Source of the DNA: Streptomyces sp. NBC_00670
GTDB taxonomy: Bacteria > Actinomycetota > Actinomycetes > Streptomycetales > Streptomycetaceae
Direction of reading: 5' to 3'
DNA: 64,000 nt
Assembly (NCBI RefSeq): GCF_036226765.1
Contig: NZ_CP109017.1
Location: 4,527,001-4,591,000 of the forward strand
Shown piece by piece: positions 7,996 to 16,026 of the stretch; position 1 is the first letter of the stretch, and each line of letters begins with the position of its first letter. Below the pieces are notes generated by a model. That model had not been told where the DNA came from. It searched no databases and saw only the letters and a program-made list of their open reading frames with translations. The position numbers and the translations under genes are program-made.

Positions 7996-9420
7996 TCACA
8001 CCGGCAGGCGCCGGACCCTGCGCGCGTACTCCCGCACCGCGTCCTTCGACGTCGCGTCGCCCGCCCAGCCCACGTGGCCGTCGGGCCGGACGAGGTAGAG
8101 GCCGGTGGTGTAGGCGCCGTGCGGGGAGATGCGGACGGCGCCGGGGACGTCCGTGTCGACCCCCACCGCCAGCGGGGTCCACTGCGGCCCCCGGAACACG
8201 TCGAAGAGGCGCTTGCCGTCGACCTCGGCGTCGGGGGCGCGGTCGCCCGCCCGCAGGGCGTCCTCCGGGAGGTTCTCCCGGGTCTCCACCGACAGCGACG
8301 ACTCCCGGTAGTGCAGGTCGAGCTGGACGGTGTCCTTGCCCCGGCGGGTCTCGCCGCGGTGGACGCTCGTGGACAGGCCGAGCATGTGCTCCGCGTTGGG
8401 CCGGCGCTCCTCCTCGTAGGTGTCGAGGAGGGCCTCCGGCGCGCCCTCGCGCAGGACTGCGCCCAGCTTCCAGCCCAGGTTGTAGGCGTCCTGGACGCTG
8501 GTGTTCAGGCCCTGGCCGCCGGCCGGGGAGTGCACGTGGGCCGCGTCCCCGGCCAGGAAGACCCGCCCGTCCCGGAAGCGTTCCGCCAGCCCCGTGCGGG
8601 GCCGGAACTCCGAGGCCCAGCGCAGCTCGGTGACGTCCTCGGGGGCGAGGTGGGTGCGGGCGGCGACGACCTTGCGCACACCCTCCAGGGAGAGGTCGGG
8701 GGCGACGCCCTCCGCGAAACGGGCCATGATCTGGAAGTCCTCGGTGCCCGCGAGCGGGCAGATGGCGATCAGCTCCGGGTCGTCCTTCTCCGCGGGCGGG
8801 AACATGTGCCAGTTGTCGCGGTCGAGTCCGGTGAGCCGGACGTCGGCGACCATGCTCGGGTACGGGTCCACCTGCTCGCCCGTCATGCCGATGCCCAGCG
8901 TCCGCCGTACCGTCGAGCGGCCGCCGTCCGCGGCGACGGCGTACTGGGCGCGCACCGTGCCGCCGTCGGCGAAGGCGGCCGTGACCCCGTCGTCGTCCTG
9001 CGTGAGCGCGGTGACCTCCCGGCCGAAGACGACCGTGCCGCCGAGCTCCAGCAGCCGCGCGTGCAGGATCTCCTGCGTGCGCCACTGCGGCACCATCCAC
9101 GGCCGGTTGTACGGCATGCTCTCGCTCGGCTCGACCGGGTCGAGAAGGTGATCCTTGCCCAGTCGCTGTCCGTCGCGCCACATCATCACGGCGGGGTAGT
9201 CACCGGCGACCGCGGCGATCGCGTCCACGACGCCGAGGTCGTGGAAGACCTCCATCGTGCGCGGCTGGATCCCCTTGCCGCGCGAGCCGGGGAAAAGGGT
9301 GCCCTCTCGCTCCACGACCAGCGCGTCCACTCCGCGCCGGGCCAGGTCGATCCCGAGCGCGAGGCCGGTGGGACCGGCGCCGACGACGAGCACGTCCGTT
9401 GTCACGGCGGCAGGTTTCAT
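7996..9420 (-). CDS. FAD-dependent aromatic monooxygenase (PHBH/RdmE class)
   Basis: The 474-residue flavoprotein should hydroxylate an aromatic or polyketide-like substrate using NAD(P)H and O2. Motifs in order are the N-terminal Rossmann GxGxxG (VVGAGPTGLALGIDLARRG), the DG motif (AVAADGGRSTVRRTLG, about residue 165), and the FAD/ribityl motif GDAAHVHSPAGGQGLNTSVQDAYNLGWKL (about 285). A C-terminal thioredoxin-like domain typical of class A monooxygenases follows. ATG 9420 is preferred over GTG 9429, because the AAGGAG is 10 nt from the former and abuts the latter. It is divergent from a TetR gene with two palindromic operators in between, so it is almost certainly the regulator's target. 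The substrate is unknown; this could be a xenobiotic or antibiotic detoxification pair. Confidence 0.88.
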   Translation of the reverse strand: MKPAAVTTDVLVVGAGPTGLALGIDLARRGVDALVVEREGTLFPGSRGKGIQPRTMEVFHDLGVVDAIAAVAGDYPAVMMWRDGQRLGKDHLLDPVEPSESMPYNRPWMVPQWRTQEILHARLLELGGTVVFGREVTALTQDDDGVTAAFADGGTVRAQYAVAADGGRSTVRRTLGIGMTGEQVDPYPSMVADVRLTGLDRDNWHMFPPAEKDDPELIAICPLAGTEDFQIMARFAEGVAPDLSLEGVRKVVAARTHLAPEDVTELRWASEFRPRTGLAERFRDGRVFLAGDAAHVHSPAGGQGLNTSVQDAYNLGWKLGAVLREGAPEALLDTYEEERRPNAEHMLGLSTSVHRGETRRGKDTVQLDLHYRESSLSVETRENLPEDALRAGDRAPDAEVDGKRLFDVFRGPQWTPLAVGVDTDVPGAVRISPHGAYTTGLYLVRPDGHVGWAGDATSKDAVREYARRVRRLPV

Positions 9421-9433
9421 GACGTCCACTCTC

Positions 9434-9448
9434 CTTAACGACGTTAAG
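9434..9448. promoter_or_regulatory. TetR operator 1, proximal to the monooxygenase
   Basis: Perfect 7-1-7 palindrome CTTAACGACGTTAAG. It overlaps the ribosome-binding/leader region of the monooxygenase, so a bound repressor would block it directly. Confidence 0.8.
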
Positions 9449-9469
9449 TGCGGTCGGTTCGAGCATGCC

Positions 9470-9484
9470 CTTAACGATGTTAAG
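9470..9484. promoter_or_regulatory. TetR operator 2, proximal to the regulator gene
   Basis: CTTAACGATGTTAAG is the same palindrome with one mismatch. It is centred 36 bp from operator 1 and just upstream of the TetR start, which suggests autoregulation as well as control of the monooxygenase. Confidence 0.8.
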
Positions 9485-9514
9485 TGTCAAGTGAACGCGG
9501 TAAAGTCGTCCGCC

Positions 9515-10192
9515 GTGAGCACGGAACGGACGGAAAGCACCGCACGCGGCGAACGGCGCGCGCCCCTGGACCGCGCGCGGGTCGCCGAGACCGCGCTGCG
9601 ACTGCTGAACGAGGTGGGCCTCGACGGCATGACCGTGCGCGCCATCGCCCGGGAGCTGGACGTCAAGGCGCCCGCGCTGTACTGGCACTTCAAGGACAAG
9701 CAGGCCCTGCTGGACGAGATGGCGACGGAGATGTTCCGCCGCATGATCGCGGGCACGCCCCTGGACCCCGCCGACACCTGGCGGGAACGGCTGCTGAGGA
9801 CCAGCCGCGGCCTGCGCGCCACCCTGCTCGGCTACCGCGACGGCGCCCGCGTCTTCAGCGGTTCGCGCTTCACCGGCGGCGTGCACGGCGAGCAGATGGA
9901 GGACACCCTGCGCCTCTTCACGGAGGCCGGCTTCACCCTCGCCCAGGCGGTACGGGCGACCCAGACGGCGTACCTGTTCACCATCGGCTACGTCACCGAG
10001 GAACAGGGCGTCCAGCCCGTCCCCGGCGAACGCCGCGAGGGCTACGACGTCGAGGAACGCGCCCGTCAACTCGCCGCGTACCCCCTGACGGCGGCGGCCG
10101 GGCGCGAGATCTTCGAGGACTACGACCGCCACTTCGAGGAGGGCCTCGCGCTGCTGGTGGCGGGGGTGGGGGCGCGGTACGGCGTGGCGTGA
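9515..10192 (+). CDS. TetR-family transcriptional regulator
   Basis: The 225-residue repressor has an N-terminal helix-turn-helix at about residues 15-60 (LDRARVAETALRLLNEVGLDGMTVRAIARELDVKAPALYWHFKDKQALLDEM) and a ligand-binding C-terminal domain of the TetR_C type. GTG 9515 is chosen as start; GTG 9491 is in frame and possible, and neither has a strong ribosome binding site. It faces the FAD monooxygenase. Two copies of CTTAACGNNGTTAAG lie in the 94-bp gap, so it probably represses both itself and the monooxygenase, with a ligand (perhaps the monooxygenase substrate) relieving repression. Confidence 0.88.
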   Translation: MSTERTESTARGERRAPLDRARVAETALRLLNEVGLDGMTVRAIARELDVKAPALYWHFKDKQALLDEMATEMFRRMIAGTPLDPADTWRERLLRTSRGLRATLLGYRDGARVFSGSRFTGGVHGEQMEDTLRLFTEAGFTLAQAVRATQTAYLFTIGYVTEEQGVQPVPGERREGYDVEERARQLAAYPLTAAAGREIFEDYDRHFEEGLALLVAGVGARYGVA

Positions 10193-10260
10193 CGCGGCGT
10201 CACGTCCGTCCCCCCGCCGGAGGGCCGCCGGCGAAATCCTTGTCCGCCTGGTTCCGGTGT

Positions 10261-10271
10261 GTTCACCCGTA
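10261..10271 (+). promoter_or_regulatory. PHO-box-like unit before the GT29 operon
   Basis: GTTCACCCGTA closely fits the 11-bp PhoP direct-repeat unit of Streptomyces. Flanking 11-mers fit poorly, so only one good unit is seen. It is followed by GGCTTCCTAGGTT (10281-10293), whose GCTTCCTAG is repeated before the gene at 21493. Confidence 0.4.
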
Positions 10272-10380
10272 CGTCGTTTTGGCTTCCTAGGTTCGCCCGG
10301 AACCCCGCCATGCGGAGGCCCCCCACGCGGGAGCGACAACGAGAACACCGCCCGGACACCGGGCGAAGACCAGGAGTGCC

Positions 10381-11841
10381 ATGACCACGGCCCAGAAGAG
10401 ACGTGCACGTGCGCGTGGCGGGGAGCTGGACGACTGCCTGCGCGCCTGCGCGGTCCACAGCGGCAAACTCGTCGGCAGCGTCGACCGCCGTCGGGTGGAA
10501 CTCGCGGAGCAGCTCAGGAAGTTGCTCGTGGCCTGGGGCACCACCGCCACGAATGCCCCCGCGCCCGCCCCCACCGGCGCCACCGCCCTGCTCAAGCGCG
10601 CCGTCAAGGGCGCCGCCGCGCCGTCCGCGACCCTCGGCGCCGAGGTGCTGGACGCGCTGCTCGCCGTCGCCAACAAGGCACTGGAGTGCGGCTACGACGA
10701 CGAGCTGAACCTCGCCCTCGTCGTCAGCGACACCGTCCTCGCCCAGCGGAAGAACTCCCGGGCCGGCTGGCGGCTGCGCGCCCGGCTGATGGAGGCCCTC
10801 GGCGAGGAGGACGAGGCGGTCGAGGCCTACGAGAAGTACCTCGGCCTCACCGACGACGACGGCTTCGGCGTCCGCGCCCGGGTCGCCGGGCTGCGGCTCG
10901 CGGGGGAGCGGGAACGGGAACTCCTCGACGTGCTGGGCCGTCAGGTGCCCGGCGCCGCCGCCCACGCCCGGGGCCCCGCGACCGACGTGTGGGCCGCGGG
11001 ACTGGCCGCGCACGCCGCCGGTGACCGCGAGGCCGCCGAACCCCTGCTGGTGGGCGCGCTGCTCGCGCAGGCCGCCGAGGGAGCCCCGGTCGCCGACCGG
11101 CAGGAGCTCCTCGCCCAGTACCTGGACCTGCGCCTGGCCGACGGAGGGGACCTGTCCGCCCTCACCGAGGTCGTCGGGCTCTACGCCGAACAGCGCCGCA
11201 ACCGGATGCGCGGCCCCGTCGCCGACCCCACCGTGGGCGGCGTGCGGTGGCTCACCCTCGGCGAGTTCCGCAACCTCATCGCCGGCAAGTCCGTCTGCCT
11301 GATCGCCAACTCCGGCCGCGTGGGCGCGAGTTCCATGGGCTCCGAGATCGACGACTACGACCTCGTGGTGCGCTTCAACTCCTACCGGATCGACGCCCGG
11401 CACACCGGCAGCCGTACCGACATCCACGCCACCATCCACAAGCACGGCTTCAACTGGGACCAGCGGGTCACCACCCGCCTCGTCTTCGGCGGTGTCTCCG
11501 GGGACTGGAAGCACTCGCTGCGCAACCGACTCGTCCCCGGCGCCCAGGACAACCTCGGCGACGAGTCGCTGCGCTGGCCCGTGCGCAACATCGGCAGGCT
11601 GAGCGCCGAGGAGTGGTCCGGCATCCCGACCACCGGCTTCAACATGCTGTGGCTGCTGGACTTCCTGGACGTCAGCCCGACCCTGGACCTGATCGGCTTC
11701 GACTTCTACGAGAGCGGCGCCTACCGCGTGCAGGCCGCGATGAAGCAGCCCATCACGTCCGTGCACGAGTACACCAGCGAGAAGGAATGGGTCATGCAGC
11801 GGGCCCAGCGCGTGACCGACATGAGGATATCCCTGCGATGA
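10381..11841 (+). CDS. GT29 (sialyltransferase-fold) family protein with helical N-terminal domain
   Basis: The 486-residue protein has an alpha-helical, TPR-like N-terminal half (about 1-290). Its C-terminal half carries the conserved blocks of family 29 sialyltransferases. A sialylmotif-L-like block at about 305-355 reads VCLIANSGRVGASSMG...DYDLVVRFNSY...HTGSRTDIHATIHKH. A motif-S-like block lies at about 415-446 (IPTTGFNMLWLLDFL, then IGFDFYESG). A motif-VS-like H-x4-E is H462-E467 in HEYTSEKEW. GT29 enzymes move sialic acid from CMP-sialate to glycans and are best known from animals. Here the same locus encodes CMP-nonulosonate synthetase and NeuB, so a CMP-Kdn/nonulosonate donor is plausible. 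There is no signal peptide or membrane segment, so action is cytoplasmic. Its stop overlaps the next start (ATGA). Confidence 0.78.
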   Translation: MTTAQKRRARARGGELDDCLRACAVHSGKLVGSVDRRRVELAEQLRKLLVAWGTTATNAPAPAPTGATALLKRAVKGAAAPSATLGAEVLDALLAVANKALECGYDDELNLALVVSDTVLAQRKNSRAGWRLRARLMEALGEEDEAVEAYEKYLGLTDDDGFGVRARVAGLRLAGERERELLDVLGRQVPGAAAHARGPATDVWAAGLAAHAAGDREAAEPLLVGALLAQAAEGAPVADRQELLAQYLDLRLADGGDLSALTEVVGLYAEQRRNRMRGPVADPTVGGVRWLTLGEFRNLIAGKSVCLIANSGRVGASSMGSEIDDYDLVVRFNSYRIDARHTGSRTDIHATIHKHGFNWDQRVTTRLVFGGVSGDWKHSLRNRLVPGAQDNLGDESLRWPVRNIGRLSAEEWSGIPTTGFNMLWLLDFLDVSPTLDLIGFDFYESGAYRVQAAMKQPITSVHEYTSEKEWVMQRAQRVTDMRISLR

Positions 11842-14168
11842 CCACGACCCTCCCCGACCGGTCGGCCACCGCGGCCCCGGCCACCGACGCGCACGCGCTC
11901 ACCGGCAAGCGGCGCATCGCCTTCGCCGCCTTCGTCGACGAGAACTACCTGCCCGGCTTCCTCGCCCTGCTGCGCAGCCTCGCGCTGTCCAACCCGGGCG
12001 TGTGCGAGGACTTCGTCGTCCTGCACGACGACCTCAAGCCCGGCTCGATCGCGAAGATCCGCGCCCTGCACCCGCGCATCGTGCTGCGCCGCGTCGACGC
12101 CGACCGCTACGACACGTACAAGAAGGGCGACCAGGACAACTACCTGGTCCGCAAGGCGTACTTCATCCTCGACGTCTTCCGGCTGCGCGAGTACGACACC
12201 GTCATCACCCTGGACACCGACATGGTCGTCCTCGGCGACCTGGGCGAACTGCTGCGGCTGCGCGAGGGACTGGCCGCCGTCCCGCAGTTCTTCTACGGAC
12301 AGCACAAGCTGAACTCCGGGCTGCTGGTCATCCAGCGCGAGTACCTGAGCGACGAGTTCTGCGCGCGGCTGGACCGCTGCGGCCGCGAGGGCGACTACGA
12401 GCTCGACAAGCACGACCAGGGCATCCTCAACTCCGTCCTCGACGGCGACTTCGTCCGCCTCGACCCCCGCTACAACTTCGTCAAGCGGCGGCTCTCCGGC
12501 GACCTGCCCGTCCCCGAGGACACCGCGATCCTGCACTTCACCGGCCGGCACAAGCCCTGGCAGGGCGGCGAGGCCGGCTACGGCCAGGCGGAGGACCGCT
12601 GGCGGGAGTTCGAGCTGTCCGACGCCGAGTTCCAGGCCGCCTACCTCGCCCTGCCCGGCGGCCTCCACCAGGACCTCGTCGTCCACTACGGCACCGCGCA
12701 CGTCCGGCGCACCGGCGACGTCGAGACCGCCCGCAAGGTCGCCGCCGCGCACATCGCCTCCGGCGACTACCAGGACGCCGTGGACATCCTGAGCGGCGTG
12801 CGCATCCCGGTCGACGACGCCTGGCCGCACGAGGTCCTCGGGCACGCCCTGATGAGCGTCTCCCGGTACGAGGAGGCGAAGGCCCGGCTGCTGCTCGCCG
12901 CCGCCGCACCCAACCGGGCCGCCACCGCGTACGCGCGGCTCGCCCAGATCGCCTGGGTGCACGGCGAGGACACCGAGGCGCTCCGGTACGCCACCGCCGG
13001 AATCTCCGTCGACCCCACCCATCGCGCCGGCCGGCTGTGGGCGCAGCGCGCCGGCGCCGTCCCCGCGCAGGAACAGGGCAGCCCCGAGGACCAGCTGGCG
13101 CACGTCGCGTTCTACATGGACCGCCAGGGCAACGCGGGCGACAAACTGCTTCCGGAGAGCGTCCGGCTGGCCTTCGACCCCGACACCACCTCGCGCCGCT
13201 GGCACCCGGTCCACGCCCACCGGCTGTTCGACGAGTCGGCGCTGCGCCGGGTCAACGCCCGCCGCGGCCTGGTCATCGGCGGCGGCGGACTGTTCATCCC
13301 GGACACCATGCCCAACGGCAACAGCGCCTGGCAGTGGAACGTCCCCGACGACCTGCTCGACCGCATCGACGTGCCGATCGCGGTGTACGCCGTCGGCTTC
13401 AACGCCTTCGACGGCCAGTCCTACCGCGCGGGGCGGTTCCGCGAGTCGCTGCGGCTGCTCGTTGAGCGCTCCTCCTTCTTCGGGCTGCGCAACCACGGCT
13501 CGATCGAGAAGGTGCGCGGCATGCTCCCGGCCCGTCTGCACGACAGGGTGCGCTTCCAGCCCTGCCCGACCACCGTCACCCGGCAGCTCGTCGCCGGCTG
13601 GCAGGACCCGGTCCGCCGCGACGACACCATCCTGATCAACGCCGCCTACGACCGGGCCGGGCTGCGCTTCGGCCACGACTACGACCACTTCCTCGCCCAG
13701 ATGGCCAAGGCCGTCCGCGACCTCGGCGAACTGGCCGAGGTGCGGTGCGTCGCGCACTCCCTCGACGACGAGAAGATGGCCTTCGACCTGCGCCGCGCGC
13801 ACGGCATCTCGCTGCCCGTCGTCCCGATGTACGACTTCGACAACGACGCGATCCGGGACCTGTACGCCCGCACCAAGCTGGTGATCGGCATGCGCGGCCA
13901 CGCCGGGATGATCCCGTTCGGCTGCGGCACGCCCATCATCAGCCTGATCTCGCACCCGAAGATGGCGTACTTCCTGCGCGACATCGAGCGCCCCGAGTGG
14001 GGCGTCTCGGTGCACGAGCGGCACCTCGCCGACCTGCTGGTGGAGCGGGCGAAGGACCTGCTCGCCGACCACGACCGCACCGTCGCCGACGTGCACGGCC
14101 GGCAGCGGGAACTGTGGAAGGTCACCGAGGCGAACGCCGCCGACCTGCGCGTCATCCTGGGCGGCTGA
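11838..14168 (+). CDS. Fusion: GT8-type glycosyltransferase, TPR linker, polysaccharide pyruvyltransferase
   Basis: The 776-residue protein joins three parts. Residues ~25-280 form a GT8-like glycosyltransferase (IAFAAFVDENYLPGFLALLRSL) with DxD motif D126-T-D128 in TLDTDMVVLGDL, then a conserved HKLNSGLLVIQ and a late HFTGRHKPWQ. Residues ~285-400 are helical repeats (DVETARKVAAAHIASGDYQDAVDILSG). Residues ~425-776 match PF04230 pyruvyltransferase (NAGDKLLPESV, VIGGGGLFIPD, GLRNHGSIEKV, and IGMRGHAGMIPFGCGTPIISLISHPKM). It should add a hexose and ketal-link pyruvate from PEP to a cell-wall glycan intermediate, giving negative charge. The start ATG 11838 overlaps the GT29 stop by 4 nt, so production is coupled. 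Order and linkage of the two reactions are inferred. Confidence 0.85.
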   Translation: MTTTLPDRSATAAPATDAHALTGKRRIAFAAFVDENYLPGFLALLRSLALSNPGVCEDFVVLHDDLKPGSIAKIRALHPRIVLRRVDADRYDTYKKGDQDNYLVRKAYFILDVFRLREYDTVITLDTDMVVLGDLGELLRLREGLAAVPQFFYGQHKLNSGLLVIQREYLSDEFCARLDRCGREGDYELDKHDQGILNSVLDGDFVRLDPRYNFVKRRLSGDLPVPEDTAILHFTGRHKPWQGGEAGYGQAEDRWREFELSDAEFQAAYLALPGGLHQDLVVHYGTAHVRRTGDVETARKVAAAHIASGDYQDAVDILSGVRIPVDDAWPHEVLGHALMSVSRYEEAKARLLLAAAAPNRAATAYARLAQIAWVHGEDTEALRYATAGISVDPTHRAGRLWAQRAGAVPAQEQGSPEDQLAHVAFYMDRQGNAGDKLLPESVRLAFDPDTTSRRWHPVHAHRLFDESALRRVNARRGLVIGGGGLFIPDTMPNGNSAWQWNVPDDLLDRIDVPIAVYAVGFNAFDGQSYRAGRFRESLRLLVERSSFFGLRNHGSIEKVRGMLPARLHDRVRFQPCPTTVTRQLVAGWQDPVRRDDTILINAAYDRAGLRFGHDYDHFLAQMAKAVRDLGELAEVRCVAHSLDDEKMAFDLRRAHGISLPVVPMYDFDNDAIRDLYARTKLVIGMRGHAGMIPFGCGTPIISLISHPKMAYFLRDIERPEWGVSVHERHLADLLVERAKDLLADHDRTVADVHGRQRELWKVTEANAADLRVILGG

Positions 14169-14171
14169 CGG

Positions 14172-15971
14172 ATGGCGACCGCCCTGGCCGACGGCACGTC
14201 CGCCGAGGAGGGAACGCGTGAGGGCGGCCGCCGGCCGTCGCCGTGGTGGGCGGTGGCCGCCCTGCCGGCCGCCCTCGCCGTGGCGTACGCCGTGGCCGCC
14301 CGTCGCCTCACCGGTGATCTGCACTACGTCCTCGCCGCCCTGCGCACCGGCGGCGAGGCCGGTTACTCGCCGTCGGAGGTCTTCACCCACCGGCCGTTCT
14401 TCTACCGGTGGTTCGTCGCCGGTCTCGACGCGCTCACCCCCGGCTCCGCCGGGACGGTGGCGCGGGAGACCGTGATGGAGGCGGCGGGCGTGCTGCTCGC
14501 CGCCGCGGCCGCGCTCGCCCTGTACGCCGCGCTGCGGCGCCGGACGGACGGCCGCGAGGCGTTGCTGACCGCGGGCGCCACCGGACTCGCCCTCGCGCTC
14601 GCTCCCCGCAACGACTTCCTTCAGCCCGAATGGGCGGCCGTCGTGCTCACCGTCGTCGCCGTCGCGGCGGCGCTCGGCCCCGCCCGGCCGTGGCCGGCGG
14701 CGCTGTACGCCGCGCTGCCGCTCGGACTCGCGGTGATGATGAAGTACTCCACCGCCGCCACCGCCGCGATCGGTCTGCTCCTGGTGTACGCCGTCGACCG
14801 GGGCCGGGCGGTGCGCGCCGCCCTCGTCGCGGTGCCCGGCGCCCTCGCCCTGTTCGGGCTGAGCCTGCTCGCGGGAACGCACGAGTGGCAGTGGACCGAG
14901 GACATGCCGCGGATCAACCAGTCCGCGCTGAGCCGCACCGGCATCCACCCGGCCGACCTCCTCCACCGCTCGGTCGACTTCCTGGCCGACCGCGCGGTGG
15001 AGTCCCCGGTCCTGCTCCTCCTGCCCGGAGCGCTTCTGCTGCTCCTGACCCGGGTGCGCGGACGGGCCAGGCGCGTCGAACTCGCCCTGGTCGCCGTCGT
15101 CATCGGCGCGGGCGCCCAGGCGGTGGTGGCCGTGCAGGGCAACTGGTTCCTGTACCACGGCGCCCAGATGCCCGTCCTGGCCGCCGCTCTGTGGGGCCTG
15201 GCCGTGGGCGGCGCCCGCCGCTCGCCCCCGTGGTGCCTGGTGGCGGTGTCCCTGCTGTACGGGGCGCTGCCCGTGCTGTACGCGTCGGCGGGCGAGGGCC
15301 TCCAGCGCGCTTCCGTGGTCTGGGCGTCGGTCCTGCCGCCCCTGCTGGCGGCCGGGGCGGACGCGCTGCGGGAGGTCCACGCACGTGACCGCGGCGGTGA
15401 TTTCGGCGTCGACGGTGGCTTCGGCGGCGACCGTGACTCCGGCCGCGACCGTGACCGGACGTCCCCGGTGGGGCGGATGCCGGGCCGGTCGGCCCTGGTC
15501 CCCCTGGCCGCGGCGGCCGGCGTGGTGTGCCTGGCCGCGAGCCTGTGGCCCGGCTCCCCGCACTTGGTGCAGCACGGCAGGGTCACCATGACCAACGCCG
15601 GCTACCTGGACGGCATGCGCCGCACCGAACAGGACGCCGACCGGCTCCGCTCCCGGATGCCCGTCGGCGCCCCGGTCCTCTACCTGGCCTTCGGCGACAC
15701 GGCCTACTTCGTCGGCCACCCCGCCCGCTGCCGCTACCCGATCGCCACGTTCCTCCAGCGCACCCGCTACCTCACGGACGTCGCCGACCTCGCGTCGTAC
15801 CGGGAGAACGCCGACTGCGTCGACCACGACCCCGCCCCGTACGCCGTCCTGGACCGCGCCTGGTTCCAGCCCGGCAACGTCGACCCGTCCCTGTGGCAGC
15901 GCATCAAGGCCACCTACGACTGCCCACCGGCACACGGCGACACGAAGACGGTGCTGTGCGTGCGCCGGTAG
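14172..15971 (+). CDS. Polytopic membrane protein, GT-C-like
   Basis: This 599-residue protein has about 9-11 hydrophobic segments (for example WWAVAALPAALAVAYAVAA, VLLAAAAALALYAAL, YAALPLGLAVMMKYSTAATAAIGLLLVY, VLLLLPGALLLLL). A hydrophilic C-terminal domain of ~130 residues begins after WPGSPHLVQHGRVTM. The topology fits GT-C glycosyltransferases that use polyprenyl-phosphate sugars on the outer face, but I see no clear DxD/ExD motif to prove it. An Asp/Gly/Arg-rich insert (HARDRGGDFGVDGGFGGDRD..) near residue 405 looks like a recent repeat expansion in a loop. It follows the pyruvyltransferase fusion by only 3 nt, so it is the third gene of the operon. The operon ends at a bidirectional hairpin. 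Confidence 0.75.
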   Translation: MATALADGTSAEEGTREGGRRPSPWWAVAALPAALAVAYAVAARRLTGDLHYVLAALRTGGEAGYSPSEVFTHRPFFYRWFVAGLDALTPGSAGTVARETVMEAAGVLLAAAAALALYAALRRRTDGREALLTAGATGLALALAPRNDFLQPEWAAVVLTVVAVAAALGPARPWPAALYAALPLGLAVMMKYSTAATAAIGLLLVYAVDRGRAVRAALVAVPGALALFGLSLLAGTHEWQWTEDMPRINQSALSRTGIHPADLLHRSVDFLADRAVESPVLLLLPGALLLLLTRVRGRARRVELALVAVVIGAGAQAVVAVQGNWFLYHGAQMPVLAAALWGLAVGGARRSPPWCLVAVSLLYGALPVLYASAGEGLQRASVVWASVLPPLLAAGADALREVHARDRGGDFGVDGGFGGDRDSGRDRDRTSPVGRMPGRSALVPLAAAAGVVCLAASLWPGSPHLVQHGRVTMTNAGYLDGMRRTEQDADRLRSRMPVGAPVLYLAFGDTAYFVGHPARCRYPIATFLQRTRYLTDVADLASYRENADCVDHDPAPYAVLDRAWFQPGNVDPSLWQRIKATYDCPPAHGDTKTVLCVRR

Positions 15972-15978
15972 AAGTGCC

Positions 15979-16009
15979 GGGCCCCCGGGCCCGGGTCGAC
16001 CGGGGGCCC
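15979..16009. terminator. Bidirectional hairpin between convergent operons
   Basis: Arms GGGCCCCCGG (15979-15988) and CCGGGGGCCC (16000-16009) pair perfectly around an 11-nt loop. It lies between the stops at 15971 (+) and 16027 (-). Confidence 0.7.
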
Positions 16010-16026
16010 CACCGTGTACGGCCGCC

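Noticed and set aside
11721..15935. Minus-strand open frame of 1404 codons across the glycosyltransferase operon
   Set aside because: Shadow of GC-rich coding on the other strand; no protein-family motif, and the plus-strand genes have clear domains.
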